Part shown: positions 41,301 to 51,482 of the stretch, piece after piece
Layout of the letters: each line of letters starts with the position of its first letter
Position numbering within the stretch: the first letter of the stretch is position 1
Source: Cladocopium goreaui
Taxonomy: Eukaryota > Sar > Dinophyceae > Suessiales > Symbiodiniaceae
Direction of reading: 5' to 3'
DNA: 64,000 bases
Assembly: GCA_947184155.2 (NCBI GenBank)
Contig: CAMXCT020001768.1
Location: 620,001-684,000 of the forward strand
Position numbers and translations under genes: made by a program
The notes under the pieces: model-generated
Database searches by the model: none
Seen by the model: only the letters and a program-made list of their open reading frames with translations
Told to the model about the DNA's origin: nothing

Positions 41301-44300
41301 CACTTTTTTTTCTGCTCATAGCAGTTTTCGTTTGGATTTACGCTCGCTCTGACTTTTTATGCTCACTTGAACTAGAAAACGCGCATTTGTTTCTTGACGG
41401 ACGGGCATTTACGTTTTTTTCCCGGGTATTTACGCTTATTTCCCGGCAAAATACGCTTACAATTTTGGCTTCAAAATGCACAAAGTGCAAAAATGCCAAA
41501 AGTGGTGCAATTACGCTCATGTGGAGAAAAACCGCTCAAAAAGCAGAAATCTCTCAAATGAGGATTTATTTGTGCTTTTTCGAGGATGCAGGTATACACG
41601 AATCGAGGGTAGCAAAATGAAACTATTTCATGAATACCTTTGGACTATCCAAATGCGGATAAACAGTTTTCTCAAGTTAAGAAATAAGATTTTTTAGGGA
41701 TTACCAAAACTGAACAAAATGGAGTACATTAATCTCATGATGACAGGAAATTTCGATGAATTTTGATTTAAAAATATGATGCTTGCGCGCCTTGGACACC
41801 TAAATATCCAGTGGGATTGACCCAGGTGCCCAAGCTCATGGCACTCACGCCATTTGTATCCATTTGTCATGCTGAATTTTCAATGTTTGGTCGCGTCATG
41901 TCTGGGGCAATCAATGCCTCACAGCTGTTCTTTCAAGGATCCCATGTGTTTTCCATTTTCAAACTCAGGATACATGCCTGCAATAAAAATATAAGCCGAC
42001 GTAGATCCCCAACAGCGGTTGGTTTCAAACAGTGGTCCAACTTTGCAACCCAAGACGGATTAATGATGGCAGGAACAGGATTCCATAGCCTAAGTCTCTT
42101 CGGCGATTTTTTGCCCGCCCTGCCCCGTCCCCTTTTGGACCAAAGGCAAGATGAGACATGTTCTTTAAGAAAGCGCGCATAATTGAATTTACATACATTT
42201 GGTTACAAACGAATGGCAGTATTTGCAGACCACGGTGTGTCATTAAGTGTTTACAAAATTGTGTGTGTGTGCTGGTTTGGGATTATCTTGTCGTGCTTGG
42301 ACAACGTCGGTCAGTTTGCGCAAGTGATTGGTGAAACAGTTGGTTTTGGCCAAATTGTCCATCATGATTCCAGAATTAGTTTCATGTCAATACTTGGTTG
42401 TTGTGTCACAACTGTGTCTGAAGTTTCATTGTGTGTTGCTGTTTGGTCACTTAGCTTTAAAAAAATCATCTACCTGGCTTCGAGAAGCCTCACACAGGTT
42501 TGCTGCCAATATTTAGGTGTTCCAAGGCATCGAACTTAATTGCTTGATGTGGCATGTGCTTTGGTAGATGCGACATCGGAACAGTTCAAACAGAAGATTT
42601 TACAGCAACATCAGAACAGGTCAGTCGACCGACGCTGTGCGCCCACTGAGCAAACGAACATGAATCGGCATGTGCGGAACCCGCCACAAAGCACCCAAGA
42701 TTGGCTGGGGGATTTCCGGAATCCCTTGTGTTCCTGGAACCTTGTCTTCCTGGAACCCTCGTTTCCGGAACCTTGGCACAACCCACAGCGTATATTGGAA
42801 CCCTGGGTTTGCGGAACCGAGACGCGCTGATTTATTGTCACGCTGTGCCCCCCCCTGTCAGCGATTGCTCGTTGACAGGGCCTATATGGTCCTGGAACCT
42901 TGGTTTCCTTGAAAATTGGTTTTCTGGGACCCTGTCCGTAGCATGAACCTTGGTACAACCCACGGCGTATATCCGACCCCTGGGTTGTTTCCGGAACCTC
43001 GGAACCTTGCCAGAACCCTGGTTCTCTGGAACCTGGGCTGGGCTTCTTGAAAATTGTTGTTCCGCAACCTTGTCCCTGTCCGGAACCTGTGGCATAATCC
43101 AGGAAGTATATCCAAACTGTGGGTCCGCATCCGCGGTGGTTCTCGGAACCTTGTCGGAACCCAGTGTTGCTGGAACCTTGCCGGAACCCTCGTTCCCCAA
43201 ACTCTGGGTTTCCAGGATGTTTCAAAATTGGTGTTCCGGTGATTCCAGAACCGCTCGAAACCATGGTAAGGTTCCCGGAACCTTGTCGAAAGCCAAGTGT
43301 GCCCGGAACCTTCCTGGCGCCGAGAACCTGGGGATCCCGGAACCTTGACGTCCCGGAACCCAAAAGGTAGCCAGAACCCATTGTTCCCAGAACCTTGCTT
43401 GAAAGTCTGGTTTGCGGAACCTGGAACCTTGCCCCGAACCCTGGTTCCCGGAACCCTGAGTTCCGGAACCTTGCCCGGAACCCTGGTTCCCGGAACCGGC
43501 AGCGGTTGGTTTCAAACAGTGGTCCAACTTTGCAACCCAAGACGGATTAATGATGGCAGGAACAGGATTCCATAGCCTAAGTCTCTTCGGCGATTTTTTG
43601 CCCGCCTTGCCCCCTCCCCTTTTGGACCAAAGGCAGGATGAGACATGTTCTTTAAGAAAGCGCGCATAGTTGAATTTACATACATTTGGTTACAAACGAA
43701 TGGCAGTATTTGCAGACCACGGTGTGTCATTAAGTGTTTACAAAATTGTGTGTGTGTGTGGTTTGGGATTATCTTGTCGTGCTTGGACAACATCGGTCAG
43801 TTTGCGCAAGTGATTGGTGAAACAGTTGGTTTTGGCCAAATTGTCCATCATGATTCCAGAATTAGTTTCATGTCAATACTTGGTTGTTGTGTCACAACTG
43901 TGTCTGAAGTTTCATTGTGTGTTGCTGTTTGGTCACTTAGCTTCAAAAAATCATCTACCTGGCTTCGAGAAGCCTCACACAGGTTTGCTGCCAATATTTA
44001 GGTGTTCCAAGGCATCGAACTTAATTGCTTGATGTGGCATGTGCTTTGGTAGATGCGACATCGGAACAGTTCAAACAGAAGATTTTACAGCAACATCAGA
44101 ACAGGTCAGTCGACCGACGCTGTGCGCCCACTGAGCAAACGAACATGAATTCGGAATTCAGTGAGGGGCCACAAAGCACCCAAGATTGGCTGGGGGATTT
44201 CCGGAATCCCTTGTGTTCCTGGAACCTTGTGTCCCTGGAACCTTGTCTTCCTGGAACCCTCGTTTCCGGAACCTTGGCGCAACCCACAGCGTATATTGGA

Positions 44301-47300
44301 ACCCTGGGTTTCCGGAACCGAGACGCGCTGATTTATTGTCACGCTGTCCCCCCCCCTGTCAGCGATTGCTCGTTGACCGGGCCCTTTTGGTCCTGGAACC
44401 TTGGTTTCCTTGCAAATTGGTTTTCTGGGACCCTGTCCGTAGCATGAACCTTGGTACAACCCACGGCGTATATCCGACCCCTGGGTTGTTTCCGGAACCT
44501 CGGAACCTTGCCAGAACTCTGACCTTGTCCCTGTCCGGAACCTGTGGCATAATCCAGGAAGTATATCCAAACTGTGGGTCCGCATCTGTGGTGGTTCTCG
44601 GAACCTTGTCGGAACCCAGTGTTGCTGGAACCTTGCCAGAATCCTGGTTCCCCAAACTCTGGGTTTGCAGGATGTCTCAAAATTGGTGTTCCGGTGATTC
44701 CAGAACTTTGGCACAATCCAGGCTCTGGCTGCTCGAAACCATGGTAAGGTTCCCGGAACCTTGTCGAAAGCCAAGTGTGCCCGGAACCTTCCCGGAACCT
44801 TGACGTCCCGGAACCCAAAAGGTAGCCAGAACCCATTGTTCCCAGAACCTTGCTTGAAAGTCTGGTTTGCGGAACCTTGGGTTCCTGGAACCTTGCCCCG
44901 AACCCTGGTTCCCGGAACCCTGGGTTCCCGGAACCTTGCCCCGAACCCTGGTTCCCGGAACCGGTTCTCGGAACCCTGGTTCCCGGAACCGGCGAAACGA
45001 GGCGGCAGGGTCGAGCAGTGCCCCGGAGCACCCCGAAGGCTATGTGGGCTGAGACCCCAAAGCATTCTGCTGTTGGGGAAAAATCACTACATTCTACCGC
45101 TGGCAGTGAAAATATCTGACAGTTCTGCTGTCAAAATTTGTTCCATACGGCGATCACAATTTCAAAGACAAATGTGGGATCAAGCTCAAAATTATTGTAA
45201 AGAAACAGTGAACACTTTGAGACCACGTGATTCCTTCTGCTTTCTACTCGTTTCATCTCATTCCTTCTACCCGAATTTCAAGAGGCCCATCCCAGCACAA
45301 AAGTGGATCCTTAAACAACAAGTACCACTCAACATCCCAAAGCACAGCACGAAAATCACCTGCCAATGTACGAACCCCTTCCATCACCTCGTCAGAGCCA
45401 CTCCCAAAACGACCCGAAAACCCTTCCGGGGCCACGGCCGTCGTTGTCGGCCGCGTCCACCGTGGCCCCCGCAGAGATCAGCTGCTCGACCACGGCAGCA
45501 TGGCCTTCGTGAGCCGCACAATGCAGCGCCGTCCAGCCTCGGGCGCCGAGGATGCGACGCGGAAGATGTCTACAGTATAGAAAATATTTCATGATTTCAT
45601 GAATAACTTTGGACTATCCAAGTGCAGCGAAATCAGGACATGTCTGACAAAAGAATGCCAGGAGAAACGCAAGAGCTGTGAGGTGGGAAGGTGCGGGGTT
45701 GAAACACAGAGCGAGGTGCGGCTTGGTGGCAGCCATGAAAGTCATTGAACAAGTATTTCTGCCAAGGGAAACTTACACTGTTCACTATACAGTGAAAAGG
45801 AAGGTTTGAGCGGGGTTGAAACCTATCTGATTGGTACAGGTTTGAAAACAAAGGTATTTGGAGTCTATTGTGCTCAACTTGAGAGTCCGAACATATCCAT
45901 ATCAGCGTTCACTCAGAAGGATTAAAACCCACCGACGTTGTTTTTTAATATCACATCTTCAGGCCCTTATCCCTGATCCATACTGACTGATCAATCATCC
46001 TTCATTGACTTCATTGTGCTATGTCATTGCTATGCGGGCAGAGATGATATTAACAAAGTAAGAGATTTGACCCGGCAAACCTGCTTTGGCACTTTCATCA
46101 GAAGAACTCACAAGACAAGCAACTCATGCAATCATACTTGTCACTGATGTCTATACCAGAAACATCAGAAGAACTCACAAGACAAGCAACTCATGCAATC
46201 ATACTTGTCACAGATGTCTATACCAGAAACATCATTTCATGCAGAGACAGGAAAAGGATCCACTTGGACAAGTCTGCCTTCATTTTGCTTCATCAGAATG
46301 GCACGAGAAAGGCAACTTGTCATCTGCTCTCCTCCCCGACACAGTTTCCATGGCTGCGACAGCTCTGGGGTCTGCGACCGATGGCATCCTCCACCTCCAC
46401 GGAGGCGCCGGACTTCAGCAGCAGCGCGACCACCTCGTCGCGGCCCTCCTGCGCTGCCAGGTGCAGTGGCGTCTGGCCTCGGGGAGGCGGCCACGAGGCT
46501 CGCCGGAAAGGTCAAGGCGTGAGCGAACGAGAGGTGGAAAACTCGCAAGCTGCGCAAGCTGCGCATCCCTAAAATCGCATAGTCCAACACAAACATTGCA
46601 CGCCATGACAAAAGAATTCCAGGAGAAACACAAAGGGGAGGAGGGAGCTGTTGCCTATGAAGAAACTGTGACTAGGGGATTGTGTCCCGGTGAGCTCAGA
46701 AACCGTTGTTCAAGTTGTTGCGGATGCTGGATAACTAAAAATGCAAACATCACCCGAAAACCAGAGCCGATCATGGCACAAATGTACCCTGTTTTGATTT
46801 GACATCCTAGAAATCTGAAAACTGCAATTGGATGAAATTCTGCTTTTGTTCTTCAACATTCAAGTGCATGATTGTGGACGAGTTGGACCAGTTGCCTGTG
46901 TGCCAAAAGCACTCACACAAGGCTTGGGAATTTTGAATAGGCTTGAAGACAGGCTTGAAGAACAGAGTTCCAAAGCATGTGGCAGAAGAGTGTGGGGGAT
47001 CAAATGGGATTGGCACTTCTGTTGGTGGCCCGCCAAGTCGATGCTGTGCGAGGGATGGCTTAACCATCAAACACCATCTGGCAAAACAAACACAAGCAAC
47101 GTAACCACACAAGACTGTCTACAGTCCGGAACCTGGTTCATATACACGAATCGAGGGTAGCAAAATGAAAGTCTGCCTTGAACCCTCAGGTGCCTCCACA
47201 GCAATTTGGTGGTGCCACACAGTCAGGACCCAAGTCGGCCTATTGGAACACTCTCCTTACCGAGAGTGACCGCTTGACCAAAACATACCAAGCTTGTGGA

Positions 47301-47586
47301 AGGCGTGGATCACCGGATCACTCATCTTCACCGAAGTTTCCAACTTCCGTTCCGAGGCTGCGGCCCCACGTTGCATCGTCGTCTTCATCACTTGGTTCCT
47401 CCTTCCTCTCCAGGCTCTCGGGGTCGACGCGCAGGAAGTGCCTCACGGCACCCACGTTGCCCTCCATGGCCGCCTGATGGATGTCCTTGCCTCGGGACAC
47501 GAGCACAACCCCTTGGGAGTTGCTGGAAGGGGCACGGCTCATTAACAGGGATACCCAGATAGCTACCCCATCCAGGACGGGAAAGC
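35196..47586 (-). CDS. Ankyrin-repeat protein gene, nine inferred exons
   Basis: A minus-strand gene assembled by eye. Exons from 5' to 3': 47586-47332, 46477-46379, 45537-45439, 40605-40507, 39621-39523, 38520-38422, 36344-36246, 36079-35981, 35335-35196. Each internal exon is exactly 99 nt, starts after AG at ...AG|GC and ends ...G|GT or G|GC, and encodes one 33-residue ankyrin repeat split in phase 1 at its glycine. All junctions keep frame, and the last exon ends in TGA (35198-35196). The protein would bind partners through the ankyrin solenoid; the partner is unknown. Sequence 5' of 47586 probably holds more exons, since 47586 is preceded by TTTCTTTATTTCAG. Introns contain duplicated segments and several mobile elements. 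Confidence 0.75.
35981..36079 (-). CDS. Ankyrin exon, type a
   Basis: 99 nt. Repeat HTALHRAALIGHAAVVEQLI then SAGATVDAASKN. GC donor (AACG|GCCGTGG). Confidence 0.75.
36246..36344 (-). CDS. Ankyrin exon, type a
   Basis: 99 nt. Repeat WTALHFAARKGHAAVVEQLI then SAGATVHAVDNA. GC donor (GCCG|GCCGTGG). Only 166 nt of intron separates it from the next exon. Confidence 0.75.
36487..37517. mobile_element. 1.03-kb TA-flanked inverted-repeat element
   Basis: Left end CCCAGAGAGTC, right end (inverted) CCCTGGGAGTC, flanked by TA on both sides. The interior carries subterminal CTATTCTTTGCC phrases near each end and repeated CCACGGCAAAGTTTAGG and ACCACG words in the middle. There is no transposase-like ORF. 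It lies in the intron 5' of the 36246-36344 exon, within the ankyrin gene. Confidence 0.6.
38422..38520 (-). CDS. Ankyrin exon, type a
   Basis: 99 nt. Repeat ETALHWAARDGRGAVVEQLI then FAGAQVDAADKY. GC donor (TACG|GCCCGTGG). Confidence 0.75.
39523..39621 (-). CDS. Ankyrin exon, type a
   Basis: 99 nt. Repeat HTALHRAALGGQAAVVEQLI then SAGATVDAGDNN. GC donor (AACG|GCCGTGG). Confidence 0.75.
39825..41283. repeat. Segmental duplication, copy 1 (paired with 45591-47141)
   Basis: From ATGAATAACTTTGGACTATC to GGAACCTGGTTCATA-like sequence, this 1.46-kb block, including the type-b exon, is highly similar to 45591-47141. Copy 2 has a short tandem duplication at about 46105-46230 not present here. Confidence 0.85.
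40507..40605 (-). CDS. Ankyrin exon, type b
   Basis: 99 nt. Repeat GTPLHLAAQEGRDEVVALLL then KSGASVEVKSPL. GT donor (CTCG|GTCGCAG). Duplicate of 46379-46477. Confidence 0.75.
41284..41592. mobile_element. 309-bp TA-flanked inverted-repeat element with documented empty site
   Basis: The paralogous copy reads GGTTCATATACACGAATCGA at 47135-47154. Here the same sequence is interrupted after GGTTCATA by 309 bp and resumes TATACACGAA. The result is a TA target duplication, with ends CCTGGATCTTC and, inverted, CCTGCATCCTC. The interior repeats TTACGCT / TACGCTTA with TTTCCCGG words. There is no ORF. The clean empty site makes mobility near certain. Confidence 0.82.
42690..43498. repeat. GGAACC-word array, unit 1
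   Basis: GGAACC recurs dozens of times, mostly as CCGGAACCTTG or GGTTCCCGGAACC. The latter is a 13-bp palindrome, so the array can fold into many small hairpins. Pro/Glu/Trp-rich open frames on both strands are artefacts. Confidence 0.9.
44190..44995. repeat. GGAACC-word array, unit 2
   Basis: Duplicate of 42690-43498 with small indels. It ends in a run of near-perfect GGTTCCCGGAACC palindromes (44905-44995). Confidence 0.9.
45439..45537 (-). CDS. Ankyrin exon, type a
   Basis: 99 nt. Repeat WTALHCAAHEGHAAVVEQLI then SAGATVDAADND. GC donor (GACG|GCCGTGG). Confidence 0.75.
45591..47141. repeat. Segmental duplication, copy 2
   Basis: Paralogous to 39825-41283; see that entry. It contains the type-b exon 46379-46477 and the empty site of the 309-bp element (TA at 47141-47142). 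Confidence 0.85.
46379..46477 (-). CDS. Ankyrin exon, type b
   Basis: 99 nt. Repeat QTPLHLAAQEGRDEVVALLL then KSGASVEVEDAI. GT donor (ATCG|GTCGCAG). Nearly identical to the exon at 40507-40605. Confidence 0.75.
47332..47586 (-). CDS. Ankyrin gene, first recognised exon
   Basis: A 255-nt exon in phase 1-1, entered after a strong TTTATTTCAG acceptor. It encodes GFPVLDGVAIWVSLLMSRAP, then a first ankyrin repeat (DIHQAAMEGNVGAVRHFLRV), then an acidic linker (EEPSDEDDDATW). The donor is TTCG|GTGAAG. It could contain the start (Met in LLMSRAP) or be internal. Confidence 0.65.
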
Positions 47587-47949
47587 CTGAAATAAAGAAA
47601 CCATCATGAAACCTCCAGCACTGCATGGATTTTGTTCTTTTTCCAGCCTGGGGATGAGGATGGCAAAAGCAGATCTTGAGGCGCAAGATTCCCAATGCAT
47701 AGAACCCTTGAAAAATAAATGTTATGGAAAATAAACTTAACAAAATTAACTCAACAGAAAGCTACCTTCAGCCCGCTGAGCGAATTCAACAATCTCAGGT
47801 CTTGACAGTTTTTAGCTGCAGCTTCGTCTGCCTTGACAGGCAAGACTGCCGACTGTTTCGACTGTTTCGGCAGAGAATTGTTTTGCAAAGTTCTAATGTC
47901 CAGAGTTGTTTGAACAGAACATCGCCCCAAACTCAAATTTCAAACAGAC

Positions 47950-48930
47950 TGGCTAGCTGAACGGATCAGTTGGACCATGCCAGGTTTACCAACAACGAGG
48001 ACAATTGTTGACACCATCAGCAGAATCTGAAAGTCGAGGCACCACATTTCCACCCCCAAGAAATTCATGGAAATGGATGGAAATGTTCCCGTCCAATCCG
48101 TCCCAATCACCCCAAACCATGGGACCTCAGGGTCTATTGCCACGGCGGCTGCGGCCTTGCCAAGGCTATATCCAAATAGTGGGCGATGAAAACCACCAAT
48201 TTTCTGTGCCCAAAAAGACCACGGCCGGTTTGCCAACAGACCGGCTGGTTGAAAGGATCAGTTGGACCATGGCAGTTTACCAACGAGGACGGTTGACACC
48301 ACCAGAATCTGCCAGTCGAGCTGGACATGTTCCCGTCCAATCCGTCCCAATCTCCACACCCGAAACAATTGGCACCTCAGGGTCTATTGCCACGGCGGCT
48401 GCCTTGCCAAGGCGTCCAAAGTTTGTGCAGTGATGTGGCAAATGATTTGCAGCGCATGTGAGGAGAAATGCTGAGATCGATTCTCAGCAGTAGGTGATGA
48501 AAAACAAACGCATACACCGCATGATGCCCTATCAAGTCTTTTTCCCGTGGTAGTGGATCTAAGAAATGTCTATTTCTGACAAAACATGTGATAAGATTGA
48601 AGAAGCATTTGCCGAATTTGCCTAAAATATGGTTAGGATACGTTGGGATACTAAAATATCGCTAAAATTGAAAAATGGAAATATTCCATGAGGGTTGAAT
48701 GATTTTGTTACTGTTTTGTGCCTGCAATTTCCCGTCCAAGCACCCCAAACATTGACACCTCAGGATCTATTGGCACGGCAGCTTCGGCCTAGCAAAGGCG
48801 TCCAAAGTTCGTGCAGCGACGTGGCGCATGATTTGAAACTCATGGCGAGAAATTCTGGGACCGATTTTCTATACCCAGGTGACGAAAACAATTTTCTGTG
48901 CCCAAAAACGACCAAGGCCCGGTTTGCCAA
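47950..48930. repeat. Three diverged copies of an intergenic unit
   Basis: TTGGACCATG...GTTTACCAAC, CCCGTCCAATCCGTCCCAAT and CTCAGGGTCTATTGCCACGG recur at about 47968-48230 and 48250-48430, and the last two in diverged form at about 48728-48925. AATTTTCTGTGCCCAAAAA closes the first and third copies. No gene is supported. Confidence 0.7.
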
Positions 48931-50403
48931 CGACGACTGTTGTTGACGGATGTAAAAACTGATCTGGTTCCAAATCTCCACAGTGTTGCGAAAAGTGCTG
49001 GGTCTTGGGTCCAAGAAAAGATCGAACGGGATACAGCGGCACTCAATCTGCATTCATTTACTCACGGAATGCCACTGGTCCATTGGAGCAATATCATAAC
49101 GAGCCTCCACCGGCCGCCCCAGAAACCAAAAGGTTTCAGGGTTGAAATGGCCATAGAAGTTATATCAAGTTATACATCATGGAATCATGGATCATCCCAG
49201 ACTTCACATCTCCAGCCGCCTGGGCCGGGTAGGCCGAGCTGGTCATACTGCGGATGTCAGAGTTCCTGATACAGGAGAAAAACGATAGAAATCCATGAAA
49301 CATATTGAAAAATCAGGGACAAATATGATAAATCGATATTGGCATCTATATATGAAATCCTTTACGTATCTTTACGTTACTTTACGTTGGTTGGTTAGCT
49401 CCCCTATTTGGTGTAAGACCAGGGATGCCCACCACATGGATTTTCTCCTCTCCGTGACCCGTGGAGGAGTTTTTTGGCGGTGGTGGGGCTTGACTTTGAA
49501 GAATATGTGACTCAAGTCTGACAGCTTTGGATAAACCCCAGACCCTAGGAGGACTTTGTTTACTCACTGTTTGCATTCAATTGTTTGAGAATTAAGCGGA
49601 ACTCAGGAAATCTCATTTGATTAAGAAAACCATCCCAGAAACAGCGCAAATGTGGGACAACCAGTTCACCTGCTGACCTTCCTGGTTCAGAAAGTCTTGG
49701 AAAAACAGCTCTGGAATGTAGCTGTGGAAATTTAGGGAACTGATCAAAGGCCATGTGAACCCATTTCAGGCCCTTCGGAAGCATACTCCGTGAAGACTAC
49801 ACGGCGCTTTTGTTTCATGCGAATCGAACTCAATCTTGTGAATATCGACCTGTTCATTTGCTTTCAGGATTTGGACAAATTATATCCGAAACAGGTTGAA
49901 ACCACATAAACTTCATATAAACCACAGTTTCATGACCATTTGTCGTTTCTTTCAATGTCATTCCAGATATTTTAGCTACAGTTTTCTCGTATCAACCTCG
50001 ACCCAGTCCTGGAGATCCGAGGGGCCCCAAGGCTCAAGGCTCGGCCTTTGGGGACACCATCTTTGGTTCAAACGGGAAGAAAAATCTCCAGAAATGTGGT
50101 TTTTCCATGTTTTTCCAGGGACTTCACCGGAGAAATGTTTGATTTTCAAAGATATTTTGATGTTTTTTGCAACGTTTTGCTTCAAAACCGATGGCTGGGA
50201 TTTTCCCAAAAAATTGGAAGAAGCGAAGGTTCGATGATTTTCTTCGAACAACATCCGGCAGCTGAGGCTCAAGCGCTCAACAACTGTTTGAACACTGCGA
50301 ATCGGTGAGTGGCGCTACGGAATAAAAACCGTTGCAACGAGTCGCAGTGGTGGGATGATCCAACTGAACCCCACTGGATCTGGAGCAGCCCCTTGAGACT
50401 TAC
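48931..50403. other. Unassigned, one weak exon hint
   Basis: The minus strand at about 49745-49670 reads SLNFHSYIPELFFQDFLNQE and meets CAG|GTGAAC, which would be a good donor, but the acceptor is unclear. On the plus strand, ACTGCGAATCG|GTGAGT near 50306 is also donor-like. Nothing else stands out. Confidence 0.3.
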
Positions 50404-50476
50404 CGTAGAGTTCTTTCCAGTGCACAGTGACGAATGACATGTTGCTACACGCAGAAATGCAGAAATACATCATGTC
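50404..50476 (-). CDS. Candidate small exon with canonical splice sites
   Basis: 73 nt between TTTTCAG|G and CTACG|GTAAGT, encoding DMMYFCISACSNMSFVTVHW and KELYG. Both borders are textbook. Family unknown. It lies next to sequence related to the exon at 25640-25912. Confidence 0.42.
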
Positions 50477-50840
50477 CTGAAAACCCATCCTGTCTCGAAT
50501 TTTGCTGCTTGATATTTGTCTTCCACTGAGCTGCAAACTGCGCTATGCAAGAAAGGGAATGAGCACAGGAGAGACAAATGTCTGTACAAGTCCCAAATGA
50601 GCCGCAAAGGTTGAGTCCCTATCAATGTTGAACCCTAATTGACAAGCTGTGAGGGCCGAGTACAACGTGGACTGAGCGAAGAAATGTGGCACAAGGTGGG
50701 ATCGCCAATTATAAATTGCCTCTTGAGAATCTCATCACCTTTTACATCGGCCTCCGGCTCCCCATGGGCAAAATTCCGGTCACTGGAAAACTATCCGTTT
50801 CAACCTGCTTCAACTATATACATATATATTATATATATAT

Positions 50841-51085
50841 ATGTTAAAGCTTCACAGTGACGCTGCCAATGAATGCAAGCTGGCGCTTTTTCTCAGCGCC
50901 AGGATGGCTTGGTGGTGGTGGCGCAAGCAGCAGCTAAAAGAATCGCCGTAGAGCATGGGCATCACGTAGCCAACAAAGGGGAGGTCCAGCAAGTAGAGCT
51001 CCGCAGCAACAAAAAGGATGCCCATAGCGTAGTGCTCCCAGGCAAGTCGAACAAGAGCTGGTGACAGCACCAAGTTTCCTCTACC
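50841..51085. repeat. DIRS-like direct repeat, outer copy (B2)
   Basis: 245 bp starting ATGTTAAAGC. I see one substitution relative to 51159-51403. It abuts a TA microsatellite (50810-50840) on the outside. Confidence 0.9.
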
Positions 51086-51158
51086 CAGCGTGGCTTAGCC
51101 AGGGAGGAGGGCAGGGCCAACAAAGCTGCAGCCACAGTGCAGTTGAACATGAGGTGCC

Positions 51159-51403
51159 ATGTTAAAGCTTCACAGTGACGCTGCCAATGAATGCAAGCTG
51201 GCGCTTTTTCTCAGCGCCAGGATGGCTTGGTGGTGGTGGCGCAAGCAGCAGCTAAAAGAATCGCCGTAGAGCATGGGCATCACGTAGCCAACAAAGGGGA
51301 GGTCCAGCAAGTAGAGCTCCGCAGCAACAAAAGGGATGCCCATAGCGTAGTGCTCCCAGGCAAGTCGAACAAGAGCTGGTGACAGCACCAAGTTTCCTCT
51401 ACC
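51159..51403. repeat. DIRS-like direct repeat, inner copy (B1)
   Basis: The same 245 bp, offset by 318 bp. The 73-bp spacer (51086-51158) would correspond to A2. Near identity of the copies suggests recent replication or gene conversion. Confidence 0.9.
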
Positions 51404-51482
51404 GCCATCAGAAAAGGCGCACATGGGTGAAAAGTACAGAAAGCCATAGCAGCCCTAACAAGGCTGGAACAGCGTTGTAGAG

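Larger units (their letters stand above)
41996..45079. mobile_element. 3.1-kb insertion with short inverted ends and GGAACC arrays
   Basis: Relative to the paralogous intron (39165-39185) about 3.08 kb is inserted. TCCCCAACAGC (42006-42016) and its exact inverse (45069-45079) lie near the ends, and AAAAAT flanks both sides. The inside is a 1.49-kb tandem duplication (units start at 42012 and 43499 with CAGCGGTTGGTTTCAAAC), each unit ending in a GGAACC-rich array. There is no protein-coding signal. Confidence 0.6.

Noticed and set aside
42611..45065. Frames of 200-319 codons made of Glu-Pro-Trp-Phe or Gly-Ser-Gly-Asn phrases
   Set aside because: Products of the GGAACC arrays on either strand.
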